Shown here one piece after another: positions 51,975 through 58,552 of a stretch of DNA of 64,000 nt. Made by a program: the position numbers and the translations under genes. The number at the start of each line of letters is the position of its first letter. Position 1 is the first letter of the stretch. Under the pieces are notes generated by a model, which was given only the letters and a program-made list of their open reading frames with translations, did no database searches and was not told the DNA's origin. Source of the stretch: an uncultured Clostridia bacterium (GTDB taxonomy: Bacteria > Bacillota > Clostridia > UBA1381 > UBA9506); NCBI GenBank assembly GCA_934438075.1, contig CAKSBF010000002.1, forward strand, positions 178,677 through 242,676. The letters run 5' to 3'.

Positions 51975-52957
51975 AAAAATTAACACAAACGAATGCACCG
52001 TCCGGAAGTGAAGAGCTTATTCATTCTATTATTACAGATGAAATTAAAGACTATGTTGACGAAATCACAATTGACGCGCTGGGCAACCTCATTGCACATA
52101 AAAAAGGAAACGGCGAGCGTGTTATGTTTGCCGCTCATACTGATGAAGTTAGTCTAATAGTAACCTTTATTACTGAAAAAGGCTTTTTAAAGGTATCTAA
52201 CCTGGGCGGAATTTCCGCTTCTTCTGCGCTGCACCAGCGAGTTTGCTTTACAAACGGCACCAAGGGTCTTGTCGCCTTAGACGACAGCAACACGGAAACC
52301 GCAAAGGAAATTCGTTTGTCTGATTTATATGTTGATATCGGCGCAAAGGATTATGATGAGGCATGTAAACTGGTTTCAATCGGCGACTGTGCTGCATTTT
52401 GCGGCGAATTAATTTCCGACGGAAATATTGTTATATCAAAAGCATTGGATGACCGCAGTGGTTGTGCAGTGTTAATTGAAACTATTAAACAAATAAAAAC
52501 GTATAGCAACGACTTATACTTTGTTTTCACAGCAAGTGAAGAATTAGGTTTACGCGGTGCAAAAGCATCCTCTTTCTCTATTGCTCCTGATTTTGCCGTT
52601 GCCATTGATGTAACCAGGACAGGCGATACACCCGGCAAACTGCAAATGGCAGTAACAATGGGTAATGGTGCGGCGATAAAAATAAAGGACAGCTCTTTTC
52701 TTGCGCATCCTTTTATAAAGCAATTTATGACAGACACATGTCTCGAGCACGATATTCCTTATCAATATGAGGTGTTAGAACGAGGAGGAACCGACTCCGG
52801 AGCTATCCATTTATCCAACGGCGGCGTAATAACAGGATGCATCTCCATCCCCACACGTTATATTCACTCACCAGCCGAAATGGCCGACCTGCGCGATATG
52901 AAATCCGCCGTCGCACTCGCTGCAGCCATGATTGAAAAAGGGTTTCATCAGCAATAA
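51959..52957 (+). CDS. M42-family aminopeptidase, third of three paralogues
   Basis: The 332-residue M42 metallopeptidase carries AAHTDEVS, ALDDRSGC, ASEELGLRG, VAIDVTRTGD and RYIHSPAE. The first metal motif is AHTDE where AHMDE is usual. A region after residue 95 (VCFTNGTKGLVALDD) shows the PDZ-like dimerisation domain shared with the others. AGGAGG is just upstream of the ATG. It ends the murD unit; pyk follows with its own promoter and no visible terminator lies between. Confidence 0.9.
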   Translation: MLELLKKLTQTNAPSGSEELIHSIITDEIKDYVDEITIDALGNLIAHKKGNGERVMFAAHTDEVSLIVTFITEKGFLKVSNLGGISASSALHQRVCFTNGTKGLVALDDSNTETAKEIRLSDLYVDIGAKDYDEACKLVSIGDCAAFCGELISDGNIVISKALDDRSGCAVLIETIKQIKTYSNDLYFVFTASEELGLRGAKASSFSIAPDFAVAIDVTRTGDTPGKLQMAVTMGNGAAIKIKDSSFLAHPFIKQFMTDTCLEHDIPYQYEVLERGGTDSGAIHLSNGGVITGCISIPTRYIHSPAEMADLRDMKSAVALAAAMIEKGFHQQ

Positions 52958-52964
52958 CTTTTTA

Positions 52965-52993
52965 TTGACACAAGAACAGAAAAAGGTTATTAT
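52965..52993 (+). promoter_or_regulatory. Sigma-A promoter of pyk
   Basis: A perfect TTGACA (52965-52970) and TATTAT (52988-52993) are separated by 17 bases, starting eight bases after the third peptidase stop. The leader is about 30 bases with a GGAGG site. Confidence 0.75.
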
Positions 52994-53030
52994 AAAATAG
53001 TGAGAATATTGAAAACACGGAGGATTTTAC

Positions 53031-54785
53031 ATGAGAAGAACAAAAATTGTATGTACGCTTGGTCCTGCTACGGATGATGAGAATGTTTTGCGCGAAATGA
53101 TGCGCAGCGGCATGGACGTTGCACGCGTAAACTTTTCCCACGGCAATTCTGTTGATCAGCTGGAACGTATTAATAATTTTAAACGTATCCGGGATGAACT
53201 TGGTATGCATATAGCTCTTTTGCTAGATACAAAAGGGCCGGAAATTAGAATTAAGAGTTTTCAGAATGATTCTGTTGAATTAAAGGAAGGTCAAAAATTT
53301 ACTTTAACAACAAACGATGTCAAAGGCGACAAAAATATAGTAAGTATTACTTACGCCGGTCTTCCCAAGGATATCAAAAAAGGCGATCGGCTTTTAATTG
53401 ACGACGGCCTAATTGCACTGGATGTAGAACGGGTCACTAAAACAGATATCATCTGCAATGTTATTAATGGCGGAAAGCTTTCTAATAATAAAAGCATCAA
53501 TGTTCCGGGCGTTATGATCAGCATGCCCTACATAAGTGAAAAGGACAAAACCGATGTCCTTTTTGGCATTGAACAGGATTTTGATTTTATAGCTGCTTCT
53601 TTTGTCCGGACAGCCTACGACGTAATTGAAATGCGCAAACTTTTAAACGAAAACGGTGGTAAAAATATTCAAATCATTGCCAAGATTGAAAACGGCAGCG
53701 GTGTGGAACACATACAGGATATACTTCGTGTCAGCGACGGAATCATGGTTGCTCGCGGCGATATGGGTGCTGAAATTGATTTATCACAGCTCCCTATTAT
53801 TCAAAAAGATTTAATTCACAAATGTTATAAAGCCGGCAAAAAAGTTATTACCGCAACGCAAATGCTTGATTCCATGATTCGCAATCCGCGCCCAACCCGT
53901 GCAGAAACTACAGATGTTGCAAATGCAATTTACGACGGCACCAGTGCAATTATGCTTTCGGGCGAAACAGCAATCGGCAAATATCCGGTTGAAAGCGTGC
54001 GAACAATGTCTAAAATTGCAGAGCGGACAGAAGCTGCGATTGACTACGCCAAGGAATTTGATACAAGTTCTATTGATTTTGAAAAAAATGTTACGAATGC
54101 GATAAGCCACGCAACCTGTACGACTGCCCACGATTTAGGAGCAACTGCAATTGTAACAGTTACACGCTCAGGACATACAGCAAGAATGGTTTCAAAATAC
54201 CGCCCGCAATGTCCGATTATTGCTCCATGTTTTAACAAAAAGGTTTGCCGCCAAATGAGTCTTTCGTGGGGGGTATTCCCGGTATATTCTCAGGAAAAAC
54301 AAACCACAGATGAAGTTTTCGATCAGGCAGTGGATTGCGCATTGAAAACCGGTTTAGTGAAAAATGGCGATGTCGTTATCATCACCGGAGGAATGCCTGT
54401 CGGGGTCAGCGGCACCACTAACATGCTTAAAGTACATTTGGTCGGTCACATCCTTGTGCACGGTGAAGGGGTCAACAATATTGCTACCAGCGGTTCCCTT
54501 TGTGTAGTGAAGACGCTCCAGCAGGCATTAACAGATTTTAATGACGGAGATATTATCGTAGCATATGAAACAAACAACGAATTTTTACCGCTTCTTAAAC
54601 GAGCCGGTGGCATTATTGTGGAAGAAGATGGTATCAGCAGTCACGCCGCCATTGTCGGAATGACGCTTGACATTCCTGTTATCACCGGTGCCAAAGGTGC
54701 AACAAGAATTTTAAAAAGCGGTACTATTATCACCATGGACGCAAACAGAGGCTTAGTTTACAGCGGCGTAACGAAGGTTCTTTAA
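53031..54785 (+). CDS. pyk: Pyruvate kinase with C-terminal PEP-utiliser domain
   Basis: Pyruvate kinase converts PEP and ADP to pyruvate and ATP. The 584-residue protein begins RRTKIVCTLGPATDDE and has the PEP site in IIAKIENGSGVEHI, the metal-binding VARGDMGAEI, and ITATQMLDSMIRNPRPTRAE. After the allosteric domain an extra segment of about 95 residues resembles the PEP-utiliser swivel domain (EDGISSHAAIVGMTLDIPVITG), as in Bacillus and several Clostridia; its role in these enzymes is structural or regulatory. GGAGG lies seven bases before the ATG. Confidence is very high. Confidence 0.97.
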   Translation: MRRTKIVCTLGPATDDENVLREMMRSGMDVARVNFSHGNSVDQLERINNFKRIRDELGMHIALLLDTKGPEIRIKSFQNDSVELKEGQKFTLTTNDVKGDKNIVSITYAGLPKDIKKGDRLLIDDGLIALDVERVTKTDIICNVINGGKLSNNKSINVPGVMISMPYISEKDKTDVLFGIEQDFDFIAASFVRTAYDVIEMRKLLNENGGKNIQIIAKIENGSGVEHIQDILRVSDGIMVARGDMGAEIDLSQLPIIQKDLIHKCYKAGKKVITATQMLDSMIRNPRPTRAETTDVANAIYDGTSAIMLSGETAIGKYPVESVRTMSKIAERTEAAIDYAKEFDTSSIDFEKNVTNAISHATCTTAHDLGATAIVTVTRSGHTARMVSKYRPQCPIIAPCFNKKVCRQMSLSWGVFPVYSQEKQTTDEVFDQAVDCALKTGLVKNGDVVIITGGMPVGVSGTTNMLKVHLVGHILVHGEGVNNIATSGSLCVVKTLQQALTDFNDGDIIVAYETNNEFLPLLKRAGGIIVEEDGISSHAAIVGMTLDIPVITGAKGATRILKSGTIITMDANRGLVYSGVTKVL

Positions 54786-54808
54786 TTAAAATAAAGGAGG
54801 ATAATAAC

Positions 54809-55369
54809 ATGGATGACTATGAAAACAATTTAAGTGAGAACGAAACTCTCGGTGCCGAAGTATCGGAAGACACAGCTGAAACAACCGCGACTGCCGCGGA
54901 ACAAAGCACAATGGAAACCTCTGCTTCTGATACCTACTCCTATAATGCAAATATTCCCGGTCCAACTAAATACGACCATCCATATCGCACATATCAGGAC
55001 ACGGCGCATAGCAGTCAAACACCCCAAAGTACCAATACCGATAAACAGGGGTTCGCCATTACAGCTTTAATAATGGGCATTGTTTCCATGTTGTGCATAT
55101 TCATTCCAATTGCTGGATGGGTGTTTTGTTTTCCGCTTGGCATTATCGGAATTATTTTCGGTATTTTAGGCAGAAAAAGCAGCAAACACGCTATGTCACT
55201 TGTTGGTTTAATATTGTCTGCCGTTGCCTTGGGTATCTGTTTGTTGCTTATCGTTATCTCCTGCATTCTGCTTATATTAGCATTTGCGGGATATGCTGGC
55301 AACAACGGTTCTCTACCGCAAGAATACAGTTACTATTTTCGTTCGGTTTTACCATATATTATAGATTAA
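54809..55369 (+). CDS. DUF4190-type membrane protein
   Basis: The 186-residue protein has an acidic, Ser/Thr-rich and probably disordered N-terminal 80 residues. These are followed by a membrane domain of two long hydrophobic hairpins (FAITALIMGIVSMLCIFIPI, then FPLGIIGIIFGILGRKSSK and LVGLILSAVALGICLLL). The small-residue pattern with a GRKSSK turn is typical of the DUF4190 family, of unknown function. AAAGGAGG precedes the ATG. It lies 23 bases after pyk and before a terminator, so it is probably co-transcribed with pyk. I cannot assign a role. Confidence 0.75.
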   Translation: MDDYENNLSENETLGAEVSEDTAETTATAAEQSTMETSASDTYSYNANIPGPTKYDHPYRTYQDTAHSSQTPQSTNTDKQGFAITALIMGIVSMLCIFIPIAGWVFCFPLGIIGIIFGILGRKSSKHAMSLVGLILSAVALGICLLLIVISCILLILAFAGYAGNNGSLPQEYSYYFRSVLPYIID

Positions 55370-55384
55370 ATACAATAATATATA

Positions 55385-55423
55385 AAAAACAAGCTGCATA
55401 TCATTTTTGCAGCTTGTTTTTTA
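55385..55423 (+). terminator. Terminator after the DUF4190 gene
   Basis: AAAAAACAAGCTGCA pairs with TGCAGCTTGTTTTTT around a loop of about nine bases, ending in a T-run. It ends the pyk unit. Confidence 0.9.
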
Positions 55424-55461
55424 TGCCATTCTCTTTCGATAATAAAAACTTTTTATATTTA

Positions 55462-55490
55462 TTGACAATATCAATTTATAATGTTATAAT
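55462..55490 (+). promoter_or_regulatory. Consensus sigma-A promoter of the beta-sandwich-like gene
   Basis: TTGACA (55462-55467) and TATAAT (55485-55490) are both perfect with a 17-base spacer. The leader to the TTG start is about 30 bases. Confidence 0.85.
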
Positions 55491-55528
55491 TAATTTATGC
55501 AGTAAATAAATTAATGGGAGTGATTAAT

Positions 55529-56149
55529 TTGCAGGATATTAAGCTTCTCGGCAAAAAAATTATAATGGATAAATCTCCTCTTCTGCTACATTACGATCCG
55601 GATGAAAATTGGGAACAGCTATGGAAAGTTATGGCCGGTGAATGGAAATATGATAACGGCTGCTTAATCGGCACAGAAACAGGGAATAAAGGTGGAATAT
55701 TGTTTAGCCGCGAAAGCTATCCTCAAAATGTAATGCTAAGTTTTACCGTATCTACCATATTACCCGCCACTCGTGATTTAAATGCTGTTTATTGTGCTCA
55801 TTGGGACACAGACACCGATTACCTAGGAGAGTCTTATGTTTGCGGACTAAACGGATGGTATGAACACAAAAGCGGCATCGAACGTAATAAATATTCCAAT
55901 TTGTATACCACTACAAGTTTATATCAATATGTACCGGGTTCAGAAGTGCGAATGCAGGTTGGCGCCATCGACGGACATAATTTTATGATAGTAGATGGGG
56001 TGCTGATTAGTGAGCTAATTGACCCGGAGCCAATTAAAGGAGGTCATGTAGGCTTTTCTCCATATTGTACAATTTTAAAAATCAAAGATATTGATATTCA
56101 CGAAATCGTATGGGAACCTTTTATACAAAAATATGAACCTGAATTTTAA
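55529..56149 (+). CDS. Unrecognised protein, probably a concanavalin-like beta-sandwich
   Basis: I do not recognise the family of this 206-residue protein. Alternating strands and motifs such as WKVMAGEWKYDNGCLIG, VMLSFTVSTILPATRDLN, YCAHWDTDTDY and VGFSPYCTILKIKDIDIHEI suggest a LamG/concanavalin-type jelly roll, as in proteins that bind or modify sugars. There is no signal peptide, so it would act in the cytoplasm. The start is a TTG at 55529 because GGGAG lies eight bases before it; an ATG at 55514 is in frame but overlaps that site. It precedes a DegT-type aminotransferase gene by about 35 bases and probably shares its transcript. Confidence 0.65.
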   Translation: MQDIKLLGKKIIMDKSPLLLHYDPDENWEQLWKVMAGEWKYDNGCLIGTETGNKGGILFSRESYPQNVMLSFTVSTILPATRDLNAVYCAHWDTDTDYLGESYVCGLNGWYEHKSGIERNKYSNLYTTTSLYQYVPGSEVRMQVGAIDGHNFMIVDGVLISELIDPEPIKGGHVGFSPYCTILKIKDIDIHEIVWEPFIQKYEPEF

Positions 56150-56185
56150 AATATTATTTATTCTAGAAAGGAAATGGTGATAACT

Positions 56186-57493
56186 ATGGCAAAATCAACA
56201 GATTTTCGGTATAATACCGGAGCAACCAAGGTGCCTTGGGCCGCTGTCGGCGAAAACTATAACGCTACAGACTTAATGGAAATTATTCGCTTTTTGATGC
56301 AGGGAGAAGGAAAAGAATATGATGATGCAATTGCTGCAGTATGGGAACAGGTAAAAAAACTGAGTGATATCTCCACTCCTCCCGGAAAACTTACGACCGG
56401 CGTTCAGGTAGAAGCAGCCGAAAAGGCATCCAATGAATATCTCGGCACAAACTCCAGCACATTTGTAACTAACGCCACTTCCGGTTTTGAAATTGCATAC
56501 AAATATGCAAATTTAAAGGAGGGAGATGAAGTTATCGTACCTGCAATTACCTTCGTAGCAACCATGGCCTACCCTCTTGCAGTCGGTGCAAAACTGGTGT
56601 TTGCAGATGTTGATCCACGCACAATTAACATGGATCCTGCTGATGTTGCCCGCAAAATTACTGCAAAAACAAAAATGATTGTTCCGGTACATATCGGCGG
56701 TTACCCAGTTGATTTGGACCCGATTATGGAGCTTGCCAAAAAACATAATATCCTGGTGCTGGAAGATGCAGCTCATGCTTTCGGTGCGATGTATAAAGGA
56801 CGTCATATCGGCACCATTGGTGATTTTGCTGCATTCAGTTTCCATGAAGTAAAAAATATTACTTCATTCGGCGAAGGCGGCATTGCAACAACTACAATTC
56901 CGGGCTTTGCCGATGACATGAAACGCGCACGTTTCCTTGGACTTGACTTCTCTGCTCCAATTAAAGACTGGCTGTATAACATTACACCAATTCCGGGCAA
57001 GGAAAAACCATTTGTTGCGCTAAATTATTCTCCCACCGAGATTCAAGGTTTAGGACTACGTCTGCAGATCGCCCGCAACGATAAAATTATCGAGGAACGT
57101 CGTGCTGCGGCTGCATATTTGAACAGCCGCTTTGAAGGAAATCCGGCAATTATTCCGCAAGATTTGGGTAACGATGATATTAAACCCACGTTTCACCTCT
57201 ACCTGCTCCAGATTGATCCTGAAAAAGCAGGCGGAGACATTCAAACCCTTAAACGAAAACTGGAGGAAAAGGGCGTGACGAACATTCCTCACTTCGGTCC
57301 TCTCTATCGTTTCAAAGTGGTCAGCGATATGGGATATAATGCAGAAGAAATTGCAAAAACCTGTCCTGTTTGTGAAGAAGTGTTTTACAAACGTTTCACA
57401 CATTTGCCGCTCTACGGTCTTTCACAAGAACAGCTTACTTATATGGCTGATGCGGTGTTGGAATCCGTTGCAGAAATGCAAAACGAAAAATAA
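56186..57493 (+). CDS. DegT/DnrJ/EryC1-family sugar aminotransferase
   Basis: The protein of about 435 residues is a PLP-dependent aminotransferase of the DegT family, which aminate keto-sugars for cell-surface glycans or related compounds. It has NATSGFEIAYKYA, VIVPAITFVATMAYPL, VLEDAAHAFGA and the Schiff-base lysine in FSFHEVKNITSFGEGG; dehydrase relatives such as RfbH have histidine there, so this is a transaminase. Of the ATGs at 56174 and 56186, the second is preferred for spacing. No sugar nucleotide genes are adjacent, only the beta-sandwich-like gene upstream. The substrate is unknown. Confidence 0.88.
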   Translation: MAKSTDFRYNTGATKVPWAAVGENYNATDLMEIIRFLMQGEGKEYDDAIAAVWEQVKKLSDISTPPGKLTTGVQVEAAEKASNEYLGTNSSTFVTNATSGFEIAYKYANLKEGDEVIVPAITFVATMAYPLAVGAKLVFADVDPRTINMDPADVARKITAKTKMIVPVHIGGYPVDLDPIMELAKKHNILVLEDAAHAFGAMYKGRHIGTIGDFAAFSFHEVKNITSFGEGGIATTTIPGFADDMKRARFLGLDFSAPIKDWLYNITPIPGKEKPFVALNYSPTEIQGLGLRLQIARNDKIIEERRAAAAYLNSRFEGNPAIIPQDLGNDDIKPTFHLYLLQIDPEKAGGDIQTLKRKLEEKGVTNIPHFGPLYRFKVVSDMGYNAEEIAKTCPVCEEVFYKRFTHLPLYGLSQEQLTYMADAVLESVAEMQNEK

Positions 57494-57527
57494 TGTGTCG
57501 TTAACATCGAAAAATCTAACTAAAAAC

Positions 57528-57556
57528 TTGCAAATTTGAAAAAAAAAAGATATAAT
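57528..57556 (+). promoter_or_regulatory. Sigma-A promoter of a candidate small RNA
   Basis: TTGCAA (57528-57533) and a perfect TATAAT (57551-57556) are separated by an A-rich 17-base spacer. It lies in an intergenic region and drives no open frame before the terminator at 57611-57652. Confidence 0.7.
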
Positions 57557-57562
57557 GATAAA

Positions 57563-57652
57563 GGCAGCAAAAAAAGCGGCTTTTATGTTAAAACAATAAG
57601 TAAATTTTTGGCTGCACGGCGGCAGAGGAAACTCTGTACGTGCAGCTTTTTT
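57563..57652 (+). ncRNA. Candidate small RNA of about 90 nt
   Basis: The segment lies between a near-consensus promoter and a strong terminator, with no plausible coding frame (the longest start-to-stop is four codons). An imperfect 5' hairpin, AAGGCAGC against GCGGCTTT over an A-rich loop, is followed by a single-stranded AT-rich stretch and then the terminator stem. The intergenic space from 57494 to 57797 contains nothing else except an inverted repeat at 57678-57716. It could be a trans-acting RNA or a prematurely terminated leader of tcdA. I recognise no known RNA family. Confidence 0.5.
57610..57652 (+). terminator. Strong intrinsic terminator
   Basis: GCTGCACG pairs with CGTGCAGC and an inner CAGAG-GAAA-CTCTG tetraloop stem extends it. 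Six T follow. Confidence 0.9.
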
Positions 57653-57677
57653 ATTGTTGTAACCTATTATATTAAAA

Positions 57678-57716
57678 ATTTGCAGTGAAAACTTAGCACA
57701 AAAACACTCTGCAAAT
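57678..57716. repeat. Inverted repeat upstream of tcdA
   Basis: ATTTGCAG and CTGCAAAT are perfect eight-base arms 23 bases apart. No T-run follows and no promoter is evident, so a role as operator or leader hairpin is possible but unproven. Confidence 0.4.
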
Positions 57717-57797
57717 CTCTCATCGTGTCAATTAAATTCTTTGTCGCGAAAAAACAAAAAGTGCTATCGAAAAAGGTATAAATGGGAGGAAATCTTC

Positions 57798-58538
57798 TTG
57801 AAGGATGCTTTTCAGAGAACAGAAAAATTATTTGGCGCAAAAGCCATGAATGAGCTTGCAAACGCACATGTGCTTTTGTTTGGCGTTGGTGGGGTCGGCA
57901 GCTATGCGGCAGAAGCACTGGTGCGTTCCGGCATTGGACATTTGACTTTCGTTGATGATGATAATGTTTGTGTTACAAATTTAAACCGCCAGTTGCATGC
58001 TACCATTCATACAGTAGGACAACCAAAAACCCAGGCAATGGCAGAGCGCCTGCTTTCCATCAATCCTGATTGCGATATTCACCCCATTTCACATTTTTAC
58101 TTACCGAACGACGGGAGCAACCTCATCACGAAACAGTATGACTATATCATTGATGCTATTGATAACGTCAGCGCAAAAATTGATATTATTATCACAGCGC
58201 AAAAATTAGGTATTCCCGTTATCAGCTGCATGGGAACGGGAAACAAGGTAGATCCGTCACAGCTTAAAATTGCTGATATTTACCAAACGTCAGTTTGTCC
58301 TTTATGCCGTGTAATGCGCACGGAACTAAGAAAACGAGGCGTCACACATGCCAAAGTTGTGTATTCACCCGAGCAGCCGATAAAGCCGCTTAATGAAAGC
58401 CGTGATGATGAAGGAAGTATATGCCGCGGTACTTCGAGACGGGTTACACCCGGCAGCACCGCCTTTGTTCCCTCCTCTGCCGGTCTTTTAATAGCATCTG
58501 AAGTTGTTTTAGATATTATTCATTATTCTTCAATATAA
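57798..58538 (+). CDS. tcdA: tRNA threonylcarbamoyladenosine dehydratase
   Basis: TcdA is an E1-like ATPase that cyclises t6A at tRNA position 37 to ct6A. The 246-residue protein has the adenylate-binding loop LFGVGGVGSYAAEAL, the NLNRQLHA arginine finger, DYIIDAIDNVSAK and the conserved SVCPLCRVMRTELRKRGV region that separates Tcd from ThiF and MoeB. The start is a TTG at 57798 with GGAGG eight bases upstream; the open frame to 57741 has no site. tmcAL, miaB, trmL, trmFO and tcdA make tRNA modification a theme of the window. Confidence is high. Confidence 0.92.
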   Translation: MKDAFQRTEKLFGAKAMNELANAHVLLFGVGGVGSYAAEALVRSGIGHLTFVDDDNVCVTNLNRQLHATIHTVGQPKTQAMAERLLSINPDCDIHPISHFYLPNDGSNLITKQYDYIIDAIDNVSAKIDIIITAQKLGIPVISCMGTGNKVDPSQLKIADIYQTSVCPLCRVMRTELRKRGVTHAKVVYSPEQPIKPLNESRDDEGSICRGTSRRVTPGSTAFVPSSAGLLIASEVVLDIIHYSSI

Positions 58539-58552
58539 AATCGGAGGAAAAC

